Position numbers and translations under genes: made by a program
Shown here: piece after piece, positions 34,364 to 46,633 of the stretch
Layout: every line of letters begins with the position of its first letter
How positions within the stretch are numbered: the stretch's first letter is position 1
Assembly (NCBI GenBank): GCA_027943335.1
Contig: BSBK01002080.1
Span: 10,001 to 74,000, forward strand
Direction of reading: 5' to 3'
Length of the DNA: 64,000 nt
Origin: Chamaecyparis obtusa
Lineage: Eukaryota; Streptophyta; Pinopsida; Cupressales; Cupressaceae
Notes under the pieces: generated by a model
Told to the model about the DNA's origin: nothing
What the model saw: only the letters and a program-made list of their open reading frames with translations
The model's database searches: none

Positions 34364-37287
34364 ATATCATAGCCAAAAACTATCTATGAGAATATCCTCC
34401 ATTTTTAAAGTTTCCATAACTCAAAGTTATTGCCATTAAAATTATCAATTTCAATTCTACTAAATGTTATTTCCATATTTTTATTTCAACAAGATCATGA
34501 AATATTATTTTTCAAAACTCCAATTGAAAATGGGATTAATATGAAAAATCCTTCTATTGATTCAAGGTGAAGAAATCTTGTAATATGAAATTAAACAAAG
34601 TGCTTTCAAGTCTGAAACTTAGAGATTAACCCTTTAAAAGCGTGATTTCAAAACCAAAGAAAGACGGAAAGAAAGAGAAGAAATTAACACCAAATTTATG
34701 TGGAGAAAGAGGCATGTATGTTACTAACAAAATAAGATTACCCAATAATACACTTCTCAAGAAGGCTTTATAAAATTTGACAAAACCTAGACAATTGAAA
34801 CTTCAAAACATCATATATATAATAGTTGAAGGCCCCAATTTATTGAGATTTCTAGGAGTGAATTGCACAATGGTATCACAAACAAAATAAGAAAACTGAG
34901 TTGGAAAAATCCCACGTACATACATTCTTGGAATCATGTAATTTACAAACCAAAATAATGACTTATAGATGCTCTTACAACTTTAATAAGGAATCTCATA
35001 AAACTAGGTACATATGGACCAAGATAGAAATGTTGTATCATAAATTCTACCATAACTTTCACACATGCACTTATAAAACCTTACATGTGTCCAAATAACC
35101 CAAACTAGAAGATCTCAAAAAGGACACCTAGCTATTTTGTTATTTTCCTAAAATCAAAATGGTAACTATAACTTTTTATTTGCATGAGATCTTTTACCAC
35201 CTTTGATTAAATGATTTCATCCTTATGGATACATTTCAAATAACATTAGGTCAACACAAAATATAAATATTTACAAGGTTGATACAACCTAAATCCTAAA
35301 ATTCTACCACTTGATATCATACATTATAGATTACACCCATATAAATACATAAACACAAAAATAATTATAGTGATCAAGTCCCATGACATTTTTGCACCAA
35401 GAGAACTTATCCATGGTTATTGGCTTCATGAGAATCTCTAAAATATCATCCAAAGTGTCAACTTTTTTAATCAAGACTTGCCTATCCTCAACCATTTCTC
35501 TTATAGTGATAATGAACATCAAACAGTTAGTATGTGCATGATACATAAGATTTTTGGTCGTACAAATGACACTCTAACTATCACAACTAATACTCACAAT
35601 CCTAAAATCAAAATGAATACCATTACCATTACAGTAGGGGAAGTACATTTTTAAAGATTTTTGTAATCTAAATTTAGCATTAGGTGATGACTGCACTAGC
35701 TCCCTCAAGGATACATTAATGATGTTGGGGAATTGATGAAGTTGAATTTATTAAGATTAAGCGTTTGTATGAGGAGAAGATGTGTGGTGAGCTTTAAAAG
35801 TTGGCAGGCTTGATTGTGAAGACACATTTTTTCCTATGAGTCTCAACTTTGGTGTTTCAAGGATGGATGCCAATTTTACACTATTGACAACAAGGAAAAA
35901 ACAAGCATTTTTCAAGAATGTGAAGTTGAGGAGGTTGTGACAGATGTGTCATTGCAAAGACAAGAAAGTGTTTATGGAACTCCTACAATCGTTGGGTGAG
36001 GAATTTGTGAATACAAAGCACTGGTATCAAATTAATGTAGACATCATTAGTATTATTCTCAGCTAGGTGCTAGACATTGAAGAAGACGTTGAAGTGATGA
36101 AATGGGTGCTAAGGTTTCTTTTGATTGAAGACATTCTATTGGTTCTAGACCACGTGATCAAATGGGTAGTCCTAGGAGTGGGTTTTGATGTTTCTAAAGG
36201 AATTGGAGACCCTAAAATGGTGAGGGAATTTGGTATTATTCCCTTCATTCGATGGCATGGGATAGTGAACAAGGGTTCCTATGCTGCTAAGATTAGGGAG
36301 GTATGGGAGGAATAGAAACATAAAATCCATGAATTTGGAGGAATTCAAGCATAAAGAGGTGATGGTGGTCTAGCTCATTTGGTAGTACCATAAAGGTAGA
36401 GGTTGACAAGGATCAAGAAATTACATGTGTGGTTTTCTCCTGGTACAAAAAATGGAGGAGTGGAATAGGTATGTGATATTCTCTTGGTGTTTTTTAGGTA
36501 GTTAAGGGTGTGGTGACTTGCATTTAGAAGCCTACTATTCTAAGGGGGGGCAAGGCTCTTGAAGAAATTGAGAGGCATGCGCTCGGGGAACTTTTCTATT
36601 GGCATTGGTGGGCATAACCTCACACTCACACGGTCTTTTTTGAGAGATAGGAGCATTCGATGGAACCACTGAACTACACTTCTAGATGTGTGGGATAGAG
36701 GGCTCATGGTACCTGTTGCCTACCCTTCCGATTTGTTTCCCATGTGAACGAAGAGTGGGTAGAAGGGAGGGAGGAATGGTGGTGTGATAGTCATCAATAA
36801 GCCTAGGGACGACTTCCTTTTTTTCTTTTCTCTATTAGGTGAAAAAATTGCAAATCTGTTAAACATAGCTTCCTGGTTCTCAATCCAGGACACAAGCTGA
36901 TCCAACACTTTTGCAAATATTTGTAAGGCTAGGGTTAGTTTAAACTTACTGATTAAATTCCTGTGCTTGAAGAGTGTTACCACAACTTACAGGCTAGATA
37001 CATATAGGTAGTATCGACAGTTGCCCTCCTTCCCTCCTTCACCTCTCCTTTGCTCGCGAAGTATAATTGCAAAATGAAATAAAATGAAACCGTGTATTTT
37101 TTTTTAAAGTTATATTTCCATTTTGGTCAGAATTACGACCACATGGCATGGTTGTCGTAATTCTAACTAACATGAGAATAGATTAAAAAACAATCAAAAT
37201 TTTCATTCTATAAATCGATGAAGGAAAATCATTTTAATGCTTGGTCAAAAATGTTGGTCGGAAATGTGGGTCAAAGGTATTAGTGTA
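34364..37287. other. intergenic, nothing recognised
   Basis: No supported gene. A loosely open stretch at 35740-36340 (for example 36067-36315) has coding-like composition but repeated stops and no motif I know; it may be an old unclassified repeat. Confidence 0.45.
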
Positions 37288-37468
37288 TCTTAGGGTTTCT
37301 CATTCTCCTTTTATAAGGATGAATCTTGTATTTTTTCTTTTTAATTCTCTCTAATATAATTTTAATTTTGAGAGCTATTATAGTTTGTCTCCATTCTTCT
37401 CTTGTAACAGGTTATTCCAGTTTGTAGATATTCATGGGTTGTGAAGATTTGTATTCTCAAAGATTTCA
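37288..37468 (+). repeat. copia 5' LTR, 5'-truncated
   Basis: Matches the 3' LTR from TCTTAGGG to GATTTCA with few differences. The upstream 'gtgggtcaaaggtattagtgta' bears no resemblance to the first 47 bases of the 3' LTR. Confidence 0.88.
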
Positions 37469-37480
37469 TGGTATCAGAGC
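37469..37480 (+). other. primer-binding site (initiator Met tRNA)
   Basis: TGGTATCAGAGC, the standard plant copia primer-binding site, immediately after the LTR. Confidence 0.95.
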
Positions 37481-38864
37481 TCATATCTGTTGCTGCTTGT
37501 TCTCGATTTGTTGAATTTTTATGGAGATTTGAGGTTTTCAGTTTATTCTGATTTTTTTGGATTGGATCCAAGGGCTCTCTTCATTTTTGGACTTTTTTTT
37601 AGCTCAAAAGGAACTCATGGTTGAGCTCAAAATGCCCAAAACCCCCCATTTCCATATAAATCATGTCAATTTTGGCCAACGTTAACCTTAGAGGCAATTT
37701 TTTTTACCTCTAGGTCGTATGGCCTGGCACACATTCCCAAAAAAAAAAGTGGCACCACCACCATCATAGCAGTGGTGTGGTGACCATTGGTGAGTGGCCT
37801 GCCAACCACCCAAGTGATGGTGTGGTCACTGCTTATGAACACCGACAGTGCCACCGCTATGGCTTAATCGTCGGTGATCACCGCAGTGTCATCATGAGGT
37901 AATATCATTAATGTCACTACGGTTTGACACGCGGTCATCATGGTAACCACATGCCTCACCATCATTTGGTCCCATGACCACCGTGGTGACTAAACCTTAG
38001 CTGACGTCGACACCTTTCATGCATTCTTTCATGCATCAATCATTATTTTTGACATACAGTTGGTTTTTGGCCAATATCTTGGGCATCTAATATCGAAATT
38101 GGGCATACGATACACCAATAGAAATCTATTTCCAAGATTGATCCAGATTCATAAGAGTGGTTTCATGATTTTTCCATTTTGCTGCATTTTTTTCTTTCAA
38201 AGACAAAGGTTTCTCTATTCTCTTGGGATTCACACCTCCTGCACTTCGGGATTGATAACTCTTGCATCCGGGATCCATTTTTTACAAACAAGATATCAAA
38301 GGAAAGCTCTTTTTGAGATTGATCCAGATTTGAAGGTTTGTAATCATACTTTCATCATTTTTCTACCCATTTTTTATGTCAAAGCCCAAGGTACCTCTTT
38401 GCACTCCGGGAGACATAACTTTTGCATCAAGGTTCCATTTTTGAAAAATGAAATATTGTTAGAAAGATCTTTCTGAGCTCTTTTCAGATCTGGAATTTAT
38501 TTTTAGAAAATTTCTCAAGTGCATAGAAATTTTTCTTAAACACTTATTTCTTTCTTTCTAGCATTCAGATTGTACTAGGGTTTGGGCTCTCTTTTTGTGG
38601 GGGGGGGGGGGGTGTTTTTTCTCTTGCTTTCTGTCATTTATTTCAGAAAACCAAAACAAAAAAAAAATGCTTTTGCAACTTATGTATAGTTCTAAAAGAA
38701 AAATGATAAAAAAACAAACAAACAAATAGGTGATCAGATCTATTATCAACATTGCAGATTCAGCTTTAGTTGAGCTTCTCACTCTGCATAATTATCACAT
38801 CTAGAAAAATTGTATGATGAGACTTCTCAGATCATGAGGTTTATGGTCCTATATGTATGAGTAA
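37481..38864. other. copia leader with internal repeats
   Basis: A non-coding leader of about 1.4 kb. 37745-38000 is rich in CACC/GGTG (for example 'caccaccaccatcatag', 'gtggtgaccattgg', 'ccaccgtggtgac'), with strong base-pairing potential. 38130-38480 holds a diverged tandem duplication of ~180 bases (gattgatccagat... tttgcatc..gg.tccattttt twice). 38597-38612 is a run of 14 G within a G-rich tract. Confidence 0.6.
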
Positions 38865-39700
38865 CAATCTCATCTAACTCTCCCCTATGAGATCATGCAA
38901 CATAGGAACAAAATGGATGAGGCTATGGGTGTGTTGTCTCTACATGTTTTAGACAACCTTCTTTTTCATCTTGATGATTCTCTTACTCCTAGGGCTATGT
39001 GGACATAGTTTTAGACTCTCTTTGGCACAGTTAGTGAGTTCATGGCACTTTAGATTGATGCAAAATTGAGTTCCATGGTACCTAATTCCTTTCCCTCTAT
39101 TGAGGATTTCTTGATGAAATTCAAATCCATCATATCTATTTTACAGGGTTGTGGCAATATCAAGACTAACACATAATGTATCTACCTGATTATTTCTAAG
39201 CTTCAAGGAAAATTTCAGATTTTCTCTTCTACTTTCCATTCCACCATGGATGCTTTGGGTCCCAAATTTTTTATGCCCCTCTTTTGAGGTATTCTATGAT
39301 CATTTGACTAAAGAGCAATCTAATCTTAAATAGTTGGATTCTCTCTCAGGATCAAAGAACCAAGCATTGGTTGCTTAGCCACCTACGAACAATAAGAAGC
39401 CCAAGAAAGATTCAGTTGGCAGTGAGAGTCCCTCCAAGACATCTTAGAAATTAGATTCCAAAACAAATCCTAGTTTCAAATAGGGAAATTCTTCAAAGTC
39501 TAGTGAATCTTCCTCCAAGACAAAGAAGAAATCAAGAGAATCTTGTAGCTTTTGTGGCAAGGAAGGATATTTAGTTTCCAAGTATAGGACATGAATAGAG
39601 GATTTAGAGGAATCCGTGCAACAACATAATATCACTTCTCCTTGACCTCCTTCTTCTTCCATCGACAAAGGTCATGCTCTTTCTGGATGAGCTATACCTA
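38865..39700 (+). pseudogene. copia gag, broken
   Basis: Reads LPYEIMQHRNKMDEAMGVLSLHVLDN, then FLMKFKSIISILQGCG and a Ser/Lys-rich linker before a nucleic-acid-binding knuckle at ~39545 (CSFCGKEGYLVSKYRT). The knuckle keeps the first two Cys, but His and the last Cys are replaced. At least eight in-frame stops and one frameshift near 39285. Confidence 0.85.
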
Positions 39701-41280
39701 TATATTCTCCATGGATCATTGATTCAAGTGCTTTGCACCAAATATCACACTCACTTGGATTGGTTACCTCACTTTCTCAAAGTACTATTACACAGATTAC
39801 AGTTGGTGATTTAGCACAACTTTCAGTTACAAGTTTTAGAACTATTTCATTGCATGGTGGTTCTCTACATGATGTTCTTTTGGTTTCGACCATCTATACG
39901 AACCTTCTATCTATTTATCAGATATGTCATTTTGGATTTGGTAAGACATTTGAGTTCTCACCATATGGTGTGGTTATTTGAGACCTCCATGATCTTGATT
40001 TGGTTGTTGCTACTAGGAGTGTTGATTTAGAGTCTCATTTATACAGGTTTGATGGCTTCAAAAGCTTTGATTCTACATGTGTTTATCTTGTTGCTCATGT
40101 AGACACAATGAGAAATATTTGGCACAAGTGTTTTGGCCATGTCAACTACATATATCTACACCAAATGAGTACACAGGAGCTAGTGATTGGGCTACCTTAG
40201 TTATCTTGTATTGATGGTCTTTGTCATAGTTGTGCACTTGGAAAACAACACAGCGATCCTTTTCCGATAGGTAGATCCTCATGTGCTATTGCCCCTTTGG
40301 AGTTGATACACATTGATTTTATGTCATTTCCCACACCTTCATTTTTTGGTGCCTGATATGTACTTACCTTCATAGATGATTTCTCAAAATGCACATGGGT
40401 GTACTTCTTGAAGTACAAGTCTGATGTCTTTGATTCATTTCAAATCTTTAATACATTTGTAGAGAAACAATCTAGTCTTTCTATCAAGCATATACACACT
40501 GACAGTGGGGGGAATATGTGAATTATTCTTTCAAAGATTTCTGCATTGAGCATGGTTTACAACATGAGTTCACATTTCCTCATACTCCTCAGTAGAATGG
40601 GATTGCTGAGAGAAAGAACATAACATTATAGGAGATGACCAATTGTATGCTATAGTCTCAAGCTATGAGTTCTTCTTTTTGGGTTGATGCTATCAATTGT
40701 GGTACCTATATTCAAAATTAGATGCCTCACAAGGCATTGTGACATTTAACTCCTAAGGAGGCCTGGACTCATGTCAAGCCTAATGTCTCTACATTCAAAT
40801 TTTTTGGTAGTGAGGCTTGGACATTTATTCTAGATGCTTAGAGGAAATCCATGGAGAGGAAGAGTCGACCACTCATATTTGTTGGCTATTGTGAGGATGT
40901 GAAGGTGTACATGTTGTTTGATCCTGATTCCAAAGAAGTCTTATTTTAGCGAGATGTTCAGTTTGATGAGCGCTATCCTCATATGGATCCTCCATTTTTA
41001 GCTTCTTCCTCACTACCTAGTATATCCTCTTCTCCTCTCTAGGATTCCATATCCTTTGCGAAAGATTTAGATTGTGATCCACCTTCTCCACCTCCACCAG
41101 ATGTTTAGCGAGTGCCTAGATGGGCTCATGATACTGTTGATGTAGTTGGACCTTTGGCAGGTGATCCTAGAGATACTCGTCGCACTCACGCTTAAACATC
41201 AGGTTCTAGTCTTCTGAGTCAGGCCATTTCCATTGACCCTCATAAGTTTTCAGAGGAGACATGACACCTAGAGTGGGATA
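39701..41280 (+). pseudogene. copia protease and integrase, broken
   Basis: Protease motif WIIDSSALHQ at ~39713 (usually WIIDSGAS.H; Asp retained, Gly changed to Ser), open at 39733-39981. Integrase zinc part WHKCFGHVNYIYLHQ and CIDGLCHSCALGK at 40110-40250; catalytic Asp in LELIHIDFMSF (~40300), Asp in HTDSGG (~40497) and Glu in NGIAERKN (~40600). The next conserved blocks are WVDAINCGTYI, FGSEAWTF and SRPLIFVGYCED. Stops replace Gln in TPQ.NG and Arg in the GA.YVLTFIDD block; a one-base frameshift follows HTDSGG. Confidence 0.9.
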
Positions 41281-42700
41281 GGGCCATGAATGAGGAGTAT
41301 TCTTCTTTGATGAAGAATCACACTTGAGATCTATATTATCTTCTGAAAGGAAGAAAGTTGGTTCAATACAAGTGGGTGTATCATACCAAATATGCTACAG
41401 ATGGTTCAATTGATAAGTACAAGGCATGTCTTGTTGCGAAGGGGTTTTCATAGGTGGAGGGTATTGATTACTCCGAGACCTTTGGTCCTATTGCCAAGAT
41501 GAACGCTATTCATCTTGTACTCTCTCTTGAAGCTTCACAGGGATGGACAGTGTTTCAAATGGATGTGAAGAGGGATTTCTTGCATGGAGACCTACAAGAG
41601 GAAATCTATATGGAGCAACCTTAGGGTTTTATGCATGATTTCTCTTTGGTTTGGAGACTTCGACAGTCATTATATGGTCTCAAACAAGCCCCTAGGGCTT
41701 GGTATGAGAAGATGGACTCCTTTCTGCTTTCTTCACACTTCACTCACTGTAATTTTGATCCTACAATGTACATTCAATATCATGAGGGTGATCTTTTGAT
41801 TCTTGTGCTATATGTTGATGACCTTCTTCTCACAGGTAGCTCATCCTCTATGATTCAGAGTGTTCTGAGAGCTTTGATGGAGCAATTTGAGATGACAGAT
41901 CTCACTCTTCTACACTATTTTTTGGGCCTACAGGTTATTCAGTCTTTAGATGGGATCTCCATACTCCAACATAAGTATGCTCTTGATATGCTCCAGCAAT
42001 TTGGCATGCTTGATTGCAAGCCTACCCCCACACCTTTTTAGTTAGGTGTTGTTTTGTCACCATCATGTCCTACTCCTTCAGTAGACTCTACTTTGTACAG
42101 ACAATTGGTTGGTAGTTTTTTGTACTTGATACACACATGTCTAGATCTTTCCTTTGCAGTTGGCCTTGTCTCTTGATTTTCACATGATCCGCATGAGAGT
42201 CATTGGTAAGGTGCCAAATGTATCTTGAGGTACATTTGGGGCACTACTTTGTATGACATTACCTACACATTAGGAGCTCCTCACATTGTTGGCTTCACAG
42301 ACTCTAATTGGGCCGGTGATAACACTGATCAGAAGTCTACTTCTGGATATTTTTTCTTGTCTTGGTTCTGGTCCTATCACATGGTCTTGTAAGAAGAAAA
42401 TCGCTCGTGCATTATCATCTACAGAGGCAGAGTACTGAGCAATTGTGCTAGCTAGTCAAGAGGTTCTATGGCTTCAACAAATGATGACTGAGTTTGGGTT
42501 TCCTCCAGACAATCCCAGTCTTCTATGGTGTGACAATTAGGGTGCTATTCACATTTCTCACAACCTAGTAGAGCATCAGCGGACCAAACATATTGATGAC
42601 AGTTGATCTAAGATGGTGTTCTCATCTTGAAGTATATTCCTACAGCTGAGCAGGTTGATAACATCTTCACTAAATCATTTGCCTCACCACGCTATCTTCA
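41281..42700 (+). pseudogene. copia reverse transcriptase and RNase H, broken
   Basis: RT blocks: LVQYKWVYHTKYATDGSIDKYKACLVAKGFS (41345-41450), then EGIDYSETFGPIAKM, VFQMDVKRDFLHGDLQEEIYMEQP, LRQSLYGLKQAPRAWYEKMD (~41650) and catalytic LYVDDLLLTG at ~41807. The longest open piece is 41631-42041. RNase H: VGFTDSNWAGD, STSGYFF, SSTEAEY and LLWCDN at 42290-42540. In-frame TAG or TGA falls exactly at GFS(Q), CDN(Q) and AEY(R); frameshifts near 42355 and 42600. Confidence 0.93.
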
Positions 42701-42970
42701 GTTGAATTTGATGCTTGGGGTGAAGGAATTTGTCCTTGGGGGGTCTCTGTGAGGCCTTCCTTCCTTCATGTTTCTTTTTAGCATGTTGTTACATCTCTTT
42801 TTGGAGCAGATTTTTTCCCATACCATGTGGTTTTCTCTATTTCTCCACTTTATAAAGATTTGGTTGTGATTGGGTACCTCATCAGGTCTTGTTGCTAGGA
42901 CCCAAATTTTCTTTCCAGCTTGTTTTGCTTTAGCTTCTTTAGCTTTTAGTTTATAGCTTCTCCCTAAGCT

Positions 42971-42985
42971 CATCTTAAGGGGGGG
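42971..42985 (+). other. copia polypurine tract
   Basis: CATCTTAAGGGGGGG directly before the 3' LTR; the AAGGGGGGG part is the expected plus-strand primer. Confidence 0.9.
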
Positions 42986-43214
42986 TGTTAGAGTAAAAGG
43001 TTATTTTTACCTTTTATTCCTCTCTGAAGATTCTCTTAGGGTCTCTCATTCTCCTTTTATAAGGATGAATCTTGTATTTTTTCTTTTTAATTCTCTCTAA
43101 TGTAATTTTACTTTTGAGAGCTATTGTAGTTTGTCTCCATTCTTCTCTTATAATAGGTTATTCCAGTTTGCAAATATTTGTGGGTTGTGAAGATTTGTAT
43201 TCTCAAATCTTTCA
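42986..43214 (+). repeat. copia 3' LTR, 229 bp
   Basis: Starts TGTTAGAGTAAAAGG and ends CTTTCA (TG...CA), matching the 5' LTR from TCTTAGGG onward. TATAAG lies in 'ccttttataaggatg' at about 43056-43061 (37311 in the 5' LTR), a likely promoter. Confidence 0.95.
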
Positions 43215-46200
43215 TAGACATATGTAATCACTTATTAAGATATCTAGTTTATGCACACTTAACACATGCTTGAACACTTGTGATCTTATATGTGTAGCAC
43301 ATTTGGAGTGGTAGTAAGAGTTTCACTCCCACCTTTTCACCTCATCATTCTTGCTTATAAATACAAGCTTCTCAATGCATATTTACACACCTGTAATAAT
43401 TTAATTTAGCTATTTCTATATAATTTGTGTGTTTTAATTAATATTAAGTAGTGGTTGTCATTACTCATCTCGTATAGCTTTTTGATACTAGAATTATCTC
43501 TAGAGATCCTATGACATCTAAAAGGAGGAGACTTTGTTTGACGTGGATGACTCATTTTTATCAAACATTGAAAATGAATATTGGTATATACACATAATTA
43601 CTCATTAGGTGAGGGGATTATATAGTCTTCTAGTTCTATTACATTGTGAATAATGAGATCTTGGATGTAGTTCTTAAGTTTCATGCATTTTGAGAAGGTT
43701 CACAATGTTTAATGTGATAGTACTCACAATAATTATTTTCTCTATACGATGAAGGTTTGGACGTTTTGTCATAGAATATTAGGTTTGTGCTAACTTTATT
43801 AAGTAGGATTACATGTTTTTGAGTTACTAGCTTGATAGTACCCTAAAGAAGTGTGTATGTGTTTTTGAATTATTAGGAGTTTTTGGTTGTCCTTTGGATA
43901 TTGAAACATGCATTTGAACATTTTAAACATTTCAATTTTCTTGGTTTGTGTTTTTTGTACAAGTTTGGAGTTATTTGCCTCATCACCGATGATATTGTTA
44001 TTATCTGTCTTTATTTTTTATCTTTAGCAAACCTTTTTCAAAAAGGGCTTTCTTGAGAGTGACCCCTTTGCCAATATATTTTTCAAGAGTTAAGACATAA
44101 TGAACTTGTAAGTGGGATTATTTTGGAATTAAGATTTGTGATGAAAATATTGATAAGTTATTTTTCTTGCATTGACTATGAAAAGAGACTAGTTAGGGTT
44201 CTCCATAATTGAAGGAATGAAGCAAAACCATCACCATTTCAAATATTTTAAAGTCATGTTTGACATTATATGTAAAACGGGTTATTAATTTCTCAATCAA
44301 TTCAATAATTTTTTTAATGGATCCATGTAGTAGGTATGTTAACCATTCAACTACTTATCCTGCCAAAATTTTAGGAAAGTCTCATAAGATGTGTGTCATT
44401 ATACCCAACGTCTTGTTATGCCATAAAAACTCCTTGATAGGGGCCTCCTTTTCCTTTATATTTGTCAAGTTTTCGTACTTCAAAATTATAAGGATAGTTA
44501 TTGTCATTATTGATGTATGGAATGGATAAGGATAATATTTATTTAAATTATTATGTTTTATTTTGTGTTAAGGTCCCTATTTGTACCCTCTTGAGTATAT
44601 CTTTCATCTCCTTCTACTCTTTACCGAAGGGATTCCCAAGAAATTAATTTTTGGGTTAAAATGGTTTGGTGGTATATGGGAGTTGTTTTTTATTAAGATA
44701 AAATAAGTTTTGAAGGACCCCCAAAACCCTTTACAAAGTCAAAATCTAAAGAAAACTATTAAGAACAACCAAAGACAAAAATATTGTTAGCAACAGTCAC
44801 CACAGAACAAAGCTAACTGAGATAGGACCAACACAACTAAAAAACCATAAAAAAACTAGTACTCAGCAACCAACAGACATCAAACACTATACAAAATTCT
44901 TAAGAAGCTCAACAACTTCTATCTCCAACTTGTCCATATTCTCTGCAACACCCTTTAGATCTTCAATGTCCTTGGTTCTTTGAGCCTTCTTCCTGGTACT
45001 TGCCTAAGTTCTCTTCCCAGACCCAACAATATCTTCTAGAGTAACAATCTTGTCATTTGTTGAAGGATAGATTGATATATGTTTACTGGTGTAGTGTGTT
45101 GTTGTTGATATTATGACATTTTTTGTTAAGTGGATTGTAATGCATATATTGATGAAATATATTATTTATGATATAGTTGTTGATAGGTGGGTTGAAACGT
45201 GTTTGTTGGTGGAATATATTGTTGATGGGATGATAGTTGTTGAAAGGAAAATTAAAAAATATTTATTGTTGTGATGTATCATTGATGACAACATAAGTAG
45301 AATTATTTTATTATCTACAATGCCCATTAAATAAAAGTGAATCTAATATGAAAAAATATGGGTGAGTATTCCTTAAGGGATTAAGTTATAATAATCATAA
45401 ACACATAGGATTAACTTTAGGAGTTGTGTATCATGGCCAAAATTATATAAAAGTAATTTCAATTGTACTGAATTTAGTACTCTACTCTCTCATTTTGCAC
45501 TTTTTTAGTGCTCATATTTTTAACATGGCTTTGACACCCCCCCCTCTTGCCCTCACCAATTTTTTTTACTTCTTATAGCTTTAATTGATACCAAAATTGC
45601 ACCCCATGTCAATCTAAAACACTAGTCACACATGGACAACTTAATTTCCTCACTCATTCCATTTTTGCATCAAGAGTAAAAGAGTCATATGTGTATAGAA
45701 AGAAGTTAATTATAAATGAGTAACAAGGAATGAACACTTAAGACACACACTTGAACATCTAGGGCAACATATAGGAGCTCCTGCATATATAGGCAACATC
45801 AACTAACCTTTATTGGTAGACTACCATTGTTGCAATGGTTCACACTTTGCACCCATGTATTAAGGATTCACACACTTTTAGATTTTATTTTCCTTAAAAT
45901 TGTTGAATGAACCTAGATATTTGGCCAAAGTGGATCAAAAAATGTAACACAAAGACCTTTTTTATTTAACATAGGCAATTCCAAATCTAGGTACAAATAC
46001 ACATTTTTGTTAGAGGATTTAGGTTCATTTGAATAAGTTGTGAAGTATGTCATTGTGACCATATGAGACACTAGTGTCATACACAAATGCAATTGTGATC
46101 ATAAAACACTTAAATGCACAAATGAGAAAGAACCACATCTATATAGAACTACTTGCATTCCCATAAATACATAGAACATAACCTATTTAGAATGACATCT

Positions 46201-46459
46201 TCCTTCCTACTCTCTAGTTATCAATATCTACACCAATTATGATATAAAATAAAGCTTCTTTCTAATTTTTTTCCAATTTCATTTCTAATTCAAGCCAAAG
46301 CCTTGAACTGTATAAATGTGTACTCTAATATCTAAATCTATATAATATATTTTAATATTAAATTAGTTGAAAATTGAAATGATATAATTTAAGTTTAAAA
46401 ATACTACGGTAACTCCATACCGTTTTTTAAAAATTGAAGTCATGTCATGAACAAATTTA
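43215..46459. other. intergenic, little recognised
   Basis: No supported gene. The minus strand at 44680-45070 reads, with stops, a Lys/Glu-rich helical stretch (KAQRTKDIEDLKGVAENMDK) followed by hydrophobic residues and VLGVLQNLFYLNKK. This resembles the extreme 3' tails of plant LINEs as I remember them, and is only a weak call. ORF 44260-44529 has no known motif. Confidence 0.4.
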
Positions 46460-46480
46460 ACCGAGTAAAAACCACTCGGT
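46460..46480. other. short inverted repeat upstream of the PLP-enzyme gene
   Basis: ACCGAGT, 7-base loop, ACTCGGT: a perfect 7-bp stem about 155 bases before the ATG. It could be a dyad protein-binding site or chance. Confidence 0.4.
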
Positions 46481-46633
46481 CCTCACCACTGTAGTTTAAA
46501 ACCCAATATTACCGGGGCAGCCGAGCAGCACGACGTGACTAAGTTGCAACTGAGAGAACACACCGCCAATGCACAAAACAGCGCGGGAGGAAGAGGTGGC
46601 TCCTCACCCTCAACCTCACACTGCAATTCAGCC

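Larger units (their letters stand above)
37288..43214 (+). mobile_element. Ty1/copia LTR retrotransposon, 5.9 kb, inactive
   Basis: Short LTRs flank a gag-pol with integrase before RT, the copia order. An iMet primer-binding site directly follows the 5' LTR and a polypurine tract directly precedes the 3' LTR. The 5' LTR lacks about its first 47 bases, so the left end is a truncation or replacement point and no target duplication can be shown. Confidence 0.95.

Noticed and set aside
46535..46633. Extended N-terminus of the PLP enzyme starting at 46535
   Set aside because: The codon at 46535 is GTG, not a usual plant start. The ATG at 46634 has a strong context and is followed by a plausible N-terminal anchor.
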